From the NCBI GenBank assembly GCA_948099385.1, contig CANUEZ040000105.1, positions 434,001 to 498,000 on the forward strand: a DNA stretch of 64,000 nt. The letters are read 5' to 3'. A program made the position numbers and the translations under genes. The DNA comes from Fasciola hepatica (Eukaryota > Platyhelminthes > Trematoda > Plagiorchiida > Fasciolidae). Of the stretch, positions 11,440 through 23,444 are shown one piece after another. Under the pieces are notes generated by a model. The model did no database searches. It was not told where the DNA came from and was given only the letters and a program-made list of their open reading frames with translations. Numbering within the stretch: the first letter of the stretch is position 1; each line of letters begins with the position of its first letter.

Positions 11440-12540
11440 TCCGGTCAACTGATTCGAAGGGGCCTTCCAAGTCAAGGGAAACCAATATCGTCGGTCGACG
11501 GTGTGCGTGATACTCCTCAAGTAATTGGCGATGATGGGTATTTTACGGAAAATGGAGATTGCAATGTGGACGTCGAACTAGGAAATAGTGAGAAGTCGTG
11601 TGATTACGCGGACCAGTTTGTTTGCTTATTCGAATGCACGGAATATGCAAAATTTGACCCAGATATATTTGCCAGAGCTGTTACTCCGTTGTGCATGCGG
11701 TTTGCACCTTCAAAGTGTAAAATGATGTTGCAACACATTGGAATTCAATGATTCCGAGTTTGATGCACGATGCGGAGGAACTAACAATTGTTGACAGCTT
11801 TGGTCCCATCGACAGTAGCTTGACGATTGATGGAAGCAAGGCATAAGAGATGAGCACGCGTATATCCAAAGCTCAAAAAGCGTACGCTGTACTGAAGCAC
11901 ATGTGGTGCCGACCGGATATTTCGCGGAAGTTGAAAGGTCATGTTTACTGTGCCGTGGCATGTTCAGTTTTGTTGCATGGTTGAATTATAATCCTGATAA
12001 TTTCTACCACAGCTAGTTCAGCTTAGTGGACTTGATGGTAAGGACACATGTCACGTATGGTAAGGACTCATCTACTGTACCGTTTCGTGTTTTCCGTAGT
12101 ACTCCTAGTAAGTGAAGGAAACTGCTTGGAGGTTATTAGATGGTTGGACAACAGGGAATGCAAAAATGTACAGCGACATTAGGAAAAGTAGGTGCCTCAC
12201 ATCTTCGTGTTTGGGATCCAAAAGACCCGTCAACCAGTTGAGTGGATACACTGAGGGGTGTAGAAGCGAAGCGTGAACAGTGGCCGTCGTGTTGTCACTT
12301 TCTAGACAATCAGGATGGTTGATCAATCTGCATATGTGCAGTTGATCTGAGTATTCTGTGTTGGATATTGGGGCACTATTTTCTTTTCCCACCACTGTAA
12401 TTCCACTCCCTGTCCATCTTGTATATTCATTCTTTCTACTTCCACTTGCAACATGGTGAGAAGGTCAATGGTCATTAGGACTTGCCCCTCTATTTAGCGC
12501 TGTGCAATGATGATGATGATGATAACGATAATGATGAATG
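11440..12540 (+). mobile_element. RTE-type LINE remnant, 3' part, copy 1
   Basis: Two frames together give the end of an RTE-clade reverse transcriptase. The first has YADQFVCL (a decayed YADDIVLL core) and FAPSKCKMMLQ. The second has RISKAQKAYAVLKHMWCR and KGHVYCAVACSVLLHG. Further on, WDPKDPS and VDTL match the conserved C-terminal region. The element ends in an (ATG)n-rich tail (12507-12539), typical of RTE elements. Stops and frameshifts break it. It is 5'-truncated: no endonuclease domain is present. Confidence 0.68.
12507..12539 (+). repeat. (ATG)n tail of RTE element, copy 1
   Basis: Four to five ATG units followed by degenerate ATA/ACG/ATG units, at the predicted 3' end of the LINE. 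Confidence 0.6.
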
Positions 12541-12818
12541 AAAATTATTTATACATTGTTTATGCATGCACATATAGCGTTTCCCGTTTATTATCAGTGC
12601 AAATCCAACATTCGACAGACTTGATAAGTTATTTCCAATTCATCTTCACTCACTCAGTGATTGCTCATATTTGCTTTGGGTTGTTTTCCATTCCCTGTGT
12701 GTTCGTGGCTGCGGGATGAATCCCGGAGAAATGCGTCTAATATTTTGGAAGGTTGTATGCATATATTTGTCTGGAACACCTCGGTTGGATCATGTTTAGT
12801 AACCACTAGGCTAGTGCT

Positions 12819-12896
12819 TATTTTGGTGACACTCCTTTGTCGATAAGACTGAAATTCGGCATCACAATTTGATAACCCAAACGGCTGTTGTCCCAT
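12819..12896 (-). mobile_element. Gypsy-type reverse transcriptase scrap, copy 1
   Basis: The minus strand encodes QPFGLSNCDAEFQ, which fits the P-F-G-L-x-N-x-x-A-x-F-Q motif of LTR-retrotransposon reverse transcriptases. Nothing else of the polymerase can be aligned with confidence on either side. Confidence 0.45.
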
Positions 12897-13198
12897 GAAC
12901 TACATCTATTCAACATGGGCTGGTGCAGGTTACGTCTTCAATTAGACCGAAGACTCACTTATTTTCCTCTTTTCCATCGGGTTTTCACGTCGGTCGATAA
13001 AGCGAGAATGTTTATTCTTCGTCCGCTTTCTCAAGCTACACCTAACTTCCGTCAACTGGAAGGGCATACTTTCGCTGATTGTATTTACTCCTTTACATCG
13101 CTTTGATTCGAGGGTCTCTTCAAGTTGTAACTAACTATACTATTTCAACAAACATTGTCGTTCGCCTGTCACACCGACTTTTCCCCGTCTGTTGTTAA

Positions 13199-13320
13199 TC
13201 GTCAGAGCAGCCGTCATTTTATCTGCAATTCGTTTTGTATTTGATCAACCTTCTGCGCATACAGACGACCGCTTTTCGGACAAGAATGATGTGTGCTATG
13301 AGACTCGTGGAATCGACGGG
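13199..13320 (+). pseudogene. Signal-peptide-like small frame, copy 1 (frameshifted)
   Basis: Same frame as at 32775-32972, but one extra base near 13312 shifts it into an early stop. Confidence 0.2.
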
Positions 13321-13608
13321 AATTGAAGAAAGGAGGATTTCACACCAGAAATTCTCAAAAATTCAGCTGATGCCTGCACCCGGGTTGTGAGAATAGGACG
13401 CTGATTTGGGATGTTAGAGTTTTTGTAAAATCTATGATGAGAATGCGTGGTTTGAACGAAGAGACGTGTGTAAGAGAGTGAGTCACACTTGAATAGTTCA
13501 TTGAACCCTAGGCTGATTGGTGTTTGCACGAGCTTTGCATGCATAATTTACATGGGGTCAGGAGCAAGTCGTACAATTAAACGGACAATTCAGTTGAAAG
13601 TCATTCAC

Positions 13609-13652
13609 CAGGCCATTCTCAAGATCCAGTTGGTACCTATCGACTCTGGATA
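13609..13652 (-). CDS. Candidate 44-nt micro-exon, copy 1
   Basis: The acceptor is excellent (CCATCCTCCCTCTAACTTTAG) and the donor is GTGAAT. Copies 2 and 3 have the same 44-nt interval. Two frames are open, so the reading is unresolved. Confidence 0.28.
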
Positions 13653-14500
13653 CTAAAGTTAGAGGGAGGATGGTTACAAGATATGTGTGAAACGGTTCAG
13701 TGACACTAAATTCCAAAGGTGACAAAAACTCTACCCATAGAATTACATCCCACCGCTTGAAGCCAGTATGTTGACAACACCATTTTTCGCTCAAGTTTTT
13801 TTTATTCAAAAGAAGTTTGGACAAACTAACAATCTTCCACATTTCATTCAGTATTTTCCGTTGACCAGTATTCCTAGAAGGGGCCCGAAATTTCACAGCG
13901 GTGAATAAATAAGACAAACGCGTGTGGTGTAAATGGCATGGTTTGTCTAAGAAAATCAATATGGTTTTTTCAAGTTTTGTCATCGGACCCCAAATTTAAA
14001 TTGCAGAACGTGGCTGATCAAAGCAAACGTTCGCCAATGCAGATTTGCCGTCAGTCTCCAAGCAAGAAACGTCTAGCTCATCTGACTCAGCTCAACAAAT
14101 TATTGTGTGCAAGTAAAGTTGATGTTTTGTGTGATATTGATTTGATTTAGCCGTGGTCAGTTCAAGCGAAACTTCACTGGTTCAAATTATGTTCAGCGTT
14201 GTTTATACAAGGACCGAGTTACCTGGCACACCTAAGAATGGTACACTTTGAGTGGGGTCACATTAAATATGAGTGTGTTTTAGATTTTAGGGTTCAGTGT
14301 GTGCTTAGAAATTAGTACTCACCACTTATATGGGACATTTCCGAGAAATTCACGGAACTTCGTTGGTTGGAAGGGTTGATAAAGCACAATTATGTTTCAA
14401 TCACTGGAATGTGTTTTTTCCAAGATTGACTTTCGGACTATTTGCCTGCTCATTGAGGGTGCAGATTGTGCCGCGTTTTAGTAAAATGGATCAAAACATT
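13653..14500. other. Shared stretch without a supported gene, copy 1
   Basis: A long minus-strand open frame (13558-13983) recurs at 33140-33565 and at the right edge, but it has no recognised domain. I could not decide whether it is coding. Confidence 0.35.
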
Positions 14501-14502
14501 AA

Positions 14503-15290
14503 AAAAGATGTGCAGATGCTGCAGCAGGCAAGTCACTGAAACGTGAATGATGAAAAGAAATTGGGAAAGAGAAACACGCTGAAGAACACTTGCGTTATTG
14601 TTCGAAGGATTCGATAAACTCGTGCCAACCTCAGTGAGCTGAGTTCTGTTGGGAGATTATTTTTTCAACCACAACAGTGAACAAGTGGGACAACCAAAAA
14701 ACCCTCTTGTGAAGACGTAGAGAATGGGGAACCGAATCGAATGCTGAGAAATAGCAAAGGCAAATATGATGAACGGATTTCGTGGAACTACCTAATTTGT
14801 CTGAAATGATAGACCAAACCGAAGAAGCTGAATCTACACTACATCTTCTGATTTGTACGAAAACTGGTGGAGGTGGGGATGAACAACAAAATAGAAACCC
14901 ATTCGACATAGGATAGTGGGCTCGGTCAAATTGAGCAAAGAATAAGTGATAGCGATGGGACTGAAATCAGTAGGCAAATTGTTGGAAGTAGCGCTCGGTA
15001 CCACTTTTGAGGATTTCCAGGAGGAAGAAATAGCACCAGCATCAACAGATTTATGGATCAGGGAACTCATAATTTCTCATGGTTGAATTGCTCTTGATTT
15101 GAGGGGAGTGGAATATAAACCGCCTGGGCTCGCTACAGAAGCCGATTTGGGGGTTTGAGGAAACTTGAATTCTTCTGAGGAGAATGTCACTATATCTGAG
15201 GGAAAAGAAGGGATATGCCATGATAAGTTATCCGACGAAGGACGAATAAATGCGTCCTTTATACTGTCATCATGCACATCGGGGTTTTCT
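14503..15290 (-). mobile_element. CR1/Jockey-type LINE reverse transcriptase remnant, copy 1
   Basis: Minus-strand frames read in order: SDIVTFSSEE; LIHKSVDAGAISSSWKSS then KVVPSA and SPIAIT; FVQIRRCSVDSASSVW; and FSAFDSVPHSLRLHK. These match the fingers and palm of a CR1/Jockey-type LINE reverse transcriptase, including the catalytic-A region (usually DFSSAFDSVPH). Frameshifts separate the blocks and the Asp before the S-A-F-D core is lost, so it is inactive. Confidence 0.68.
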
Positions 15291-17440
15291 AACCAAGCCC
15301 GTTGCCCAAATTGAGGCCAGATACCGTGCCAGGGAAGTTTGCTACTGATGGTACGGACGAACTGGTGGGTAAATGTCGTGTTCAGTCGTTATGTCTTATG
15401 TTTGATCAGGATGAAGTGTCGTTTTTCACCGAAGCCCGGTCGCGTAGCTATTAGGCATGTTCTGTCTGCCTTTTCGGAGATTCCAGCCATGGGGAAGCCA
15501 GTCTGTCTTCGTGAAATATACAGTCTCCGTAGGACAACACAAATCAAATGCCGAACTCAGTGTCTTCGTAAATATGTCTGGCTGGAAAAGAGAGCAGTCG
15601 AAATAAACCACGGAGAAACAATGGAAAAGTATCTTTGATGAAGGATACTGTTGGTGGATGAGAGGGTTCTGGAGGAAATTTTTATTTGTCTTGTGCTGAC
15701 GAATAAACAGTGCGCTGAAAATGAATAAATTTAGAGTCTGATAATAATGAGAGCGTGGCCACTCACTGAAACAGGAGTTTTAGTCGTGGGATAAAATGTC
15801 CAAGATTACTGATAGTAATAATGTCGAAAACAGCATTTCCGCTGGTTAGAAATAAACAAAGGTTGTTAAAACAAAAGCAAGTATAGGATGCGTGGGCGCA
15901 TGAATAAAGTCACTGTCAATAATGCATAAACAGGCAGATAGTAATGGAATCAGAACGGGTATGGAAGTGTCCAAACGAACTATGTACATATTACTGATGA
16001 AGTTAATCCTAGAAATGTGAGAGTTTGAGGTGATATTTAATAACCACTTGGTCAACTTCATTAAAAGAGAAGGTAAAACCAGATTCCGGCTCCCCTAACC
16101 GCTCGAATTTGACGTAAAAAATCTCAAAGCCGGCCTGTTTAACCATTCAAGTAACGGAATGATTTCAACTGTAATGGTCAAACATCAATCATTCACCTCC
16201 CGATTTCTTAATGCGACGTTGTGCAAAATGTTACTGCAAGACACATTAAGACAGCACATATAAGTCATTCTTTTGTTATCATTCATTATTTCCGACATTC
16301 ATTCATGATAAACACCAGCAATGTAGACCTGTTTTCAGCCAAAAAACATGCAGATTCACTTTCATTGAAATGATCGCGGAGCAAAGCTTCATTGAAATTG
16401 GACATGAGAGTTCAGTTGACCATATCAAGGAACCTGTTCAATCTGGTTTAGTCTACATCCCGTGCTACGTAACACAATTATCTGTATTGTGTTTACCACG
16501 ATGTTTATTTTGTACCAATGCGCTTTGGTCTTTGTTTTACACACCGACAGCAGACCGCTCACTCTCGTGCTCGCATGATAATTTGTTTGTTAAATTCCAC
16601 TGCGTGAATCGGTTTTGGCCTTTTTTCCACACCAGATGCTGATTGACCTTAAGTGTGGTTTTATCTCTTCTTATTGCACTCCGATTCTGAGTGGGTTTTA
16701 CCGCTAACTTAGACTTTCTCCCGCGTTTTCCCATATATGTACACCAAAACCACTGGTCTCCATGATCTGTTCTGTTACTACATCCTAATCGCCTGGGCTA
16801 CGTGACAAGGCCCAAAGGATTGGATGTAATTTTCTTTCTCTTTATATTTGCCTCATCTGTGAGAATGACCGAATTTTGGCCATCCCGGCATGGTCATGAT
16901 ACTTTCGAATAGCCATGCTATTCCGTTTGTCCTGTACCAAGGCATCACTTATCATCTGACCGTTGATCGGTCAAAATGCTTTCAATGAAAAAAGACATCC
17001 CTTGTAAACCAATTGATCCATCCCTTCTTAGCCTTCTCCAGCATTTCCTGCGCAAAAGTGGATAGACATTTTAGTTTCCTCGTTGAACGTTCTGATTGTG
17101 TGGTCAGTTTTCAACAACTGGTCTCATAGTAAACGCAGTAAGTTGAGCTTTTTACTCCGCCTTAAAATATTCTGTTTGGACTGTTCTGATTTGTGTGCAC
17201 AAGTTATTGCAGAGCTATTCGAACCCACTCCTATCATGGTCTCACAACCTTTGGACGGAGTCACCAGTCATATGAAATCGACTTGACTAATATCAACAGA
17301 AATCTTATCGTCATTTCGAAGAAACAGAATTTCTTTGTCATACGTGGTTCATTTTTCGCATCACGGTTCCTATTCCCCTAATACGACGTCTGAAAAATGA
17401 TTCATCGGATCAGTATCTCCGAGAATGGTATTGAAAATGT
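15291..17440. other. Stretch after the LINE, copy 1
   Basis: Could hold the decayed 5' half of the minus-strand LINE. A small basic frame (16537-16734, minus, starting MGKRGRKSK) is shared with copy 2 (38934-39131). No domain is recognised. About 193 bp near 15985-16178 is absent from copy 2. Confidence 0.35.
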
Positions 17441-17461
17441 GACGTGCGGAGGAGGAACTGT

Positions 17462-17491
17462 GGGGGCGGGGGTGGGAGGGAGTTGGGAGGG
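17462..17491 (+). promoter_or_regulatory. G-rich tract with quadruplex potential, copy 1
   Basis: Six runs of three or more G occur within 30 bp (GGGGGCGGGGGTGGGAGGG and following), meeting the four-run quadruplex rule. An ATTGG and TTAAATAA stretch lies about 60-100 bp downstream. A promoter role is only a guess. Confidence 0.45.
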
Positions 17492-17499
17492 AAGCCGCT

Positions 17500-19470
17500 C
17501 AGAAAATGAAAACAACGCGCCCATTTATAGTTTCCCGTTTCAAATGTCACATTTCATTGGTTAAATAAAGTCACATTTAGCAAACCGGCACGAAATGAGT
17601 ACCTTCTCTCGTAGATGACTATGAGAATGTCGGCGGTTTCAGCTTTTGCCTCTATGTGCTACAAGTGGAACGGAGTAGACATACAAGTTGATTTTCGAGT
17701 TGGTCTATAACTCGAGAGACTCCAACCTTAGGATGATTCAATGTGATACATTCAGCATGGTGAATTCAGTCCGAGGCAAAGTTCACTTAGTCCCGCCAGT
17801 GATCGACGGCATGACATTGATTTTTACAAAACCCACATCATCATGTAACTACGAGTAATTAAACTTCAGACTTATATTGAAGAATGTTTCCATTGATTTC
17901 GACCGTCATTTATGCGATCGAACTCTGTCATCAAACAGCATTTGCCATACGTAATGAATAATCAGAGCGATTGCAATTTAACAACCGATTGCTCACGAAT
18001 TTCTCCATAACTTGACCCCTTGCAAACGTTTCGTGATTTTTACAAAAATCTAAATGATTTATTTATTTTCTGATATCATTTTATGGAATTAGTTCACTAC
18101 AGAAATTTGACGGTTTTCAATATTTTGTAGGAGATCTCTCACAAACGTAATCTGAACAAATTATACACACGTGCTCCCATGCAATCGCTATCGCCACGCG
18201 AATCCCAGTATTGACTCCCATCAGGAAATATATTTTCTCGTTTATCTCCCGAAACAATCGCATAGTTTTACGTAAACAGGACTGTCATACATTGCAGTTA
18301 AGCATGGTAAAAATGAAAATATCGTGGCAAATTAATCAGAAAGCTGTGAAAAACTAGAGATCACCCAGCCAATCTGTGAGGAACTTTCCAGGTAAAATCT
18401 ATCATTTCAATAATAGAAATCTATCGGCTAATGCACTTTATTTCTTGATTATCTAAATTAGTTCTGGTATTGGCTCTCAAGTGCACACGCTTGTGTCAAG
18501 ATAGACTGTCTTCTAGACGGTACTCCATTGGGCGATGTGATTGCGAAAGCAATCCGCAGATCTCCTTTCCATTGCTATCATATATTGACGTTGAAAATCG
18601 ATCATTTGAGCAGTGCACTCTTTCCATGAGGGACACATCAGTTCTTTTTGCTTGACGTTGATTTATAAGAAGTATACACTAGACTTATAAATGTGACTCC
18701 CAACCAAGCTTATTTCTGCAATATATTCTTGTATACCCACAAATAAACACATTCAATTGCTTGCAGCCACAACAATAACGTTCGTTATGAGCATGATGGT
18801 GTTTGAGATAATACACGTTGCCCAGTTACATGAGGAGATAGTGCAAACTTTTGTACTAAATTACAGAAATAAAACAAAATGAATCTGAATCGTCTTTTCA
18901 CTCCGTCGTCAGTCATGTTACTTTTATCTACAACTGGTCAGATTAGAGCTATCCTGACCAGCAAATTATTTATTTAGACTCAATGCATCGCGTGGATTGT
19001 TTAGCTGAATATTTCGACGGAAAGCTAATTTCAGGTGTTGACTGGTACAACACAAAAAACGCTATCCGCTGATACCAATCGAATTTTGGAAGAGTGGAGG
19101 TTCTCCATGAATAATGTTACACGGTTGTGGGCCAAATGAGCTGTCGTCTTCTGTTTTCAACTACAGAGTAACGTGAACTCTTCGCTTCAAATTTAGCTGC
19201 GGAAAAATTTAGGTTGAATTGGCGTGTATCAGTGATTATGCAAACTCTTATTGATGTGACAGGACATCCTGCGAAAACATCAGGGAAGACATCTGATTAT
19301 CATTACATCTAAACTAATCGCCGGTATCATTCTAGATCGGTGGTGGTCGAGTGGACGTCAGAGAGTTGAACCCGACCATTGCTAGTCTGAGTCTGAGACA
19401 TACACCATTCACCGCGCTCGTGTGCAAGCATGAAATAAAATGTCCCGGTTATCTAACACTAGAACGACTT
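17500..19470. other. Shared stretch without a supported gene, copy 1
   Basis: Aligns closely with 39890-42460 apart from a 686-bp block in copy 2. The 61-residue frame 18470-18655 is the same in both copies but has no recognised domain, and the surrounding DNA is equally similar. Confidence 0.4.
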
Positions 19471-19472
19471 GA

Positions 19473-19960
19473 TCAAGTAAATAGCTGCATACCACAGGCT
19501 GCAACCTTGGGCCGCTGGTAGAGAAAAGGTCGCCGGCGAGGTGGTTCATCGGGAATAGAAGGAATCCAGGCAGGCTGAATAACTGGTTGTGGATAAGCAG
19601 TGGCAGTGTTCGAGTATGTGCGGATTTTCATACGTTGCAGGTGCTCCTTCTGAGAAGGCCACATATATCTGAAGCTAGCACTGTGAATTGGAGAATGTTG
19701 CCTGTAACTGAAAAAAGTTAATTTCTTTTGTCGTGGTGTAAACCCGGCAAAGTAATTCGAATAAGGTGCATGAACAGTTATCGGTCACTTTCTCGTATAC
19801 CACCTTCCAGATTACAATCGCTTTTGCCAAAGCCGAGGGTGCATTCAGAAACAGAAAGGTCACACGATTTTCCTTTATTAAACATCCAAGTGTGGAAAAG
19901 CTGATTAGGCAGTAAGATAGTCAGCACCAATTAAAAGTTGCACATCAACTCCCATTCCTT
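19473..19960 (-). mobile_element. Possible BEL/Pao-like protease remnant, copy 1
   Basis: The minus strand at 19911-19955 reads GVDVQLLIGADYLT, resembling the LIGxD(Y) motif at the end of BEL/Pao proteases. Frames downstream are open but unrecognised and frameshifted against copy 2. Weak evidence. Confidence 0.32.
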
Positions 19961-20487
19961 TTCAAACAACGTTTGCCTTTCCCTACAATTCGCATCATTC
20001 TGTATTTGTAGTGCTGACAATAGGCTCGTCTCCAACCCGTTGCATCATATAAACGTACAGTGATAATAATACTAATAATATATCTTAAAATAATAATAAA
20101 CCACTGTAAACTCGCTAGTCATCAAGCCAAACTCAAGCTTTGCTCAAATATACTCGAAGTTACGTTGAATGATTTTTACCCATCGACTACCCTCAGAAAG
20201 CAGGTACACCTGCCGTAGGCCCTTGATCGGATTTTTCCTGATCCGAAAGTGGACTTCCATTCAGCTGATCCCACAGCTTCCTGTCACTGTCTTCCACTGA
20301 AAGTATATCGGAAAAACCTCGTTCTCACAAACCGAGTTCGGGATTATGACGGTTCTTTCATCTCAATTCATCACAAGGATTTGTGTACTCCATGGTTGTC
20401 CTCTCTCTTATCTTTTCCAACCCCTAATTAATATGGTCCTGACAATCCAGTTTCGGTTGTGCGAAGTTCTGCTCAGGTGGAGAAGTG

Positions 20488-20871
20488 TCAGATTCTGAGT
20501 ATGCGGAGATGTTTTCTCAATGAAGCGACAGGTTTGTAACAAACATTTTCGTGACAGAATGAACAACTATGGCGCCGCTGTGACACCCGGATGTCTTCTA
20601 AGGGTTGGTTGCACGTTGCTATGGTTTGTACTGCTTTTACTCTGCAACTAAGAGACCTGGTCACTTCGAGTTGAGGACCCTCGGCTTTTAAATGCGTTCT
20701 GTAACCGGAGTCCGCGAAGCGTTGCTCGGGTTTATTGTGAAAATAGAGTGAGTAAGGACAAATAGTGACCCTCTCAACCAAACTTTCGATCCGTACTGGT
20801 GGCTTGGTCATGTTTAGCAAATGCCTGTTCAATGTCCACTTAATCTTGCTTTCATCGCATATGCTGGGCAA
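20488..20871 (-). other. Unrecognised 127-residue frame, copy 1
   Basis: It lies upstream, on the same strand, of the possible BEL/Pao protease, so it could be decayed gag. Near its end CSFCHEN and LRKHLR look like a broken zinc finger lacking a second histidine. Copy 2 (43536-43919) differs by one residue, but the DNA around it is just as similar. Confidence 0.3.
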
Positions 20872-21295
20872 GGCTGTATGAACCGAAGTGGTGGTGAGTC
20901 TACGATTTGGCTTAGAAACAGGATGAAGCTAGCATCAGCATTGGCTGTGGTTGATGCTTCCTGTCTCTCTGATTGGTGCCTATTGAAGTAGGATGCCATA
21001 TCAACGTCAGGTATTTTTGGCTGAACTTGCAATTGGAAAGCGCCTGATTGCTTCTGTTCTTCATGTCTATTCATCAGGATTCTCCTCCACAACTAATCAT
21101 AGCAACTTTAGAAAACATCTACTTATTGCATTGAAAACAAATGCACACGTGTGAAGCTGTGCCGTGTTAGAAGAATACACGAAAATCAAGAAAATTTATG
21201 CACAATGGCGTCTATTAGGAGTATCAGTTTGGGATTCTATCAATGTACCAACTTATTTCACGATGTCATGATGTGAGTTTCACTGTTCGCAAAAC

Positions 21296-21676
21296 GTGCA
21301 TCATTGCACTTTCCAAAGATCACTAATCTTCTGCAAAAGTTTGCACTCCTCCGAGCTACAAAAGCCCAGTTCGTTTTGTTCATTTCAGTCAGGTGGTATG
21401 CAAAGGGCGGGTGAAACCTCTGCAGCAATCCAAACCTCCGGGTACAAACTATTCAAGTGCTTTTTCGTCCAGGGGTCGCAGCAATTCTCCTGTTTTCGAG
21501 CAGAAACTGTAAAAACGTGTGCTTCTTGTAGACGGCTGCTTTCCTTGTTTCCTTGTGTACAACAAAGTTCTCTGCGATTTTCTTGTAATCTGACCGGTCA
21601 TATACAGAGAGTTTGTCGACCATGTAAAGTCTGCCATATGAGCATTCATTCGAATTTCTACCCGATTTTCAGTTGA
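21296..21676 (+). mobile_element. Gypsy-type gag zinc-knuckle remnant, copy 1
   Basis: A 126-residue frame. Residues 75-87 (CASC to PC) and 97-107 (CNLTGHIQRVC) match the paired zinc knuckles of Gypsy-type gag proteins. The first cysteine of knuckle two is Arg94, and knuckle one lacks its histidine, so neither would bind zinc normally. No protease or polymerase follows. Confidence 0.55.
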
Positions 21677-22005
21677 AAATCACTATTTCTCTCTTACCGT
21701 TGCTGTAACTCGCAATCGTTTTTCCCATGTTGCCCTGATTTTCCTTTTTCGGAATATGAATTACCAAGTCTTCCTTGTATACCGTCAATATCCATATGCA
21801 TGTATTTATACACTGTCAATACATCTCCAGTGCTTCGGTAATATATATAAGCCTTCTGATGTCTTCGGTTGACTGCCTGTAGAGCAACAACACAGATGTA
21901 GTCTCAAACTCTTTAATCTCGGAGAGGATCACATTGGATTCTGTATTTTAGTGGACATGTAACAGATACTGCTGACAAAAGCAGTAGATCGAATCATAAG
22001 AAACA

Positions 22006-22161
22006 ATGGAAAAACGTGAAGAGAAGAAGCGTGAACGATTTGTAATGTTTGAACCCAATGCAGTCACAAGAGTAAGTGATATGTTGTTCCCGTGTTGTCC
22101 AACCTGCTGTTTGGGGTATGAAAATAGTTTGAGCGAAAACATATTCAGTTGCGACAGCTGA
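22006..22161 (+). other. Small 51-residue frame, copy 1
   Basis: ATG-started frame with a charged N terminus (MEKREEKKRERF) and a cysteine cluster (PCCPTCC). A consensus donor GTAAGT sits after codon 22, so the first 66 nt could be an exon. Copy 2 has the same frame, and two of its differences are silent. Product unknown. Confidence 0.32.
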
Positions 22162-22169
22162 ACGCAATG

Positions 22170-23250
22170 CAAAAAAAAACTTTCTCGTTCTATATCGCCA
22201 TGATGGCACTTATGAAATTGGCAGGTCATAACTACGAGCAGAATCTTTCATGGACTTTTGCCAAATTTAATTGCATAAAACTTTCCATACCGATTATCTA
22301 TCAGATAATCAAAGTGTCACGTTGAAAACAATGATAAGGCGAGCCTGAAAATACGACGTAGCCTGGGACTTCGTTGATCTTCTCAGCCTGTGTAAGACTG
22401 CGCCTAGAATTGTTGTGACATCTAATTGGTCTTCCCAGGGCATTCCTAAATTTGCCTAATCTTATTCAACTGAACAATCAGAACACACATTGCAGAAATG
22501 TCACGAATAAGGTCTAACGTTTAGTTAACGCGCATAGGTTATTTTCTAAAATTTACATTGCCATATTCAAAATGTAACTGGAAGTTTTATTATGAAAGCA
22601 TTCTCACTGATTGTTGATATCCTGCCGGTTGTCAATGTTGTGGTTGTTTCCGTGTTCATGGGAGACTCATCTGTTTGCGAAAAAATCACATGATAATCAG
22701 GACGCGTTGGGTGATAAATCAGACATGGCGTGAACACTGGATTTCTCGTGGGGGGGATGAACACGTGGTGGATTCCCCATTGATCCATTTGCTCATAGTC
22801 TGATAGAATAGTTCACTTTTCTAATCTGCGTTATATTGCTGAAACTTGGAAGGCACAATCAGCACAAAACCAAGCTATGTCCGTTTTTATCGGTAATTTC
22901 CTAGAATATTTCGATTGACTTTCAAACGGACATCATGTACGGAGTACCAGGTTTTCTACAGAAACAATTATGCGATATTCATGTAACATGTGTGTTTGCT
23001 GAATGTGAGCTCGTTTGGCGCTTCGATCACATGTGGAATGGAATAGAGTTTATCTGTAATTGGGAAACTGAATATCTTCGAATATTTCACATAGCCCAGT
23101 CGATCTTGTTCCACATACCGGTGATTGCTTTTGGGCAGGTGAGGTTTGTTTCTAAAAAGGCTGGGAACGGAGAGTAAATGATTTGATTAGTTTGCGGAAT
23201 CCGAAGGCTGCAACTTGATCAGCCTCAGTAGTTATTTGTTGAAAAAAATG
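22170..23250. other. Stretch between gene copies, copy 1 end
   Basis: Downstream of gene copy 2's 3' end. An open minus frame (22567-22788) rich in Thr and Pro recurs at 52938-53147 but is shifted at its start by a G-run length change. A plus frame at 22935-23177 has an in-frame stop in copy 2. No supported gene. Confidence 0.4.
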
Positions 23251-23257
23251 TCCTTCA

Positions 23258-23263
23258 TTTATT
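23258..23263 (-). terminator. Poly(A) signal AATAAA of gene copy 2
   Basis: The minus strand reads TGAATAAA, so the hexamer begins at the last base of the stop codon. The 3' UTR would be very short. The same arrangement occurs in copy 3. Confidence 0.5.
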
Positions 23264-23444
23264 CAGTAGAAGCTCATTTGGGCATATTTTAAACATTCCA
23301 CAAGTAATATGTCCAACGTATTTGGTGGAACATTTAACTCACAAAATATTGTGGCTTCACTCCTGCTACATTTATAAATGCATCGTTTACGGGTAACATA
23401 GATCGATTGAATGATTCGAAAGTAGGGATGACAATAGAATATCA
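23263..23444 (-). CDS. Gene copy 2, terminal exon E9 with stop codon (182 nt)
   Basis: The acceptor is TTATGGGTACAG, in phase 1. The frame runs 60 codons to TGA at 23263-23265. It is cysteine-rich (FYCHP, RCIYKC, IFCEL, VECLKY). The stop overlaps a poly(A) signal, which supports this as the last exon. Confidence 0.66.

Noticed and set aside
12105..12395. 96-residue minus-strand frame shared by copies 1 and 3
   Set aside because: It is antisense to the RTE element's C-terminal region (WDPKDP, VDTL on the plus strand).
15339..15638. 99-residue plus-strand frame
   Set aside because: No domain recognised. It is opposite the likely upstream part of the minus-strand LINE, and copy 2 has it interrupted.
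16915..16930. Short palindrome AATAGCCATGCTATT
   Set aside because: Six-base arms are expected by chance in a window this size.
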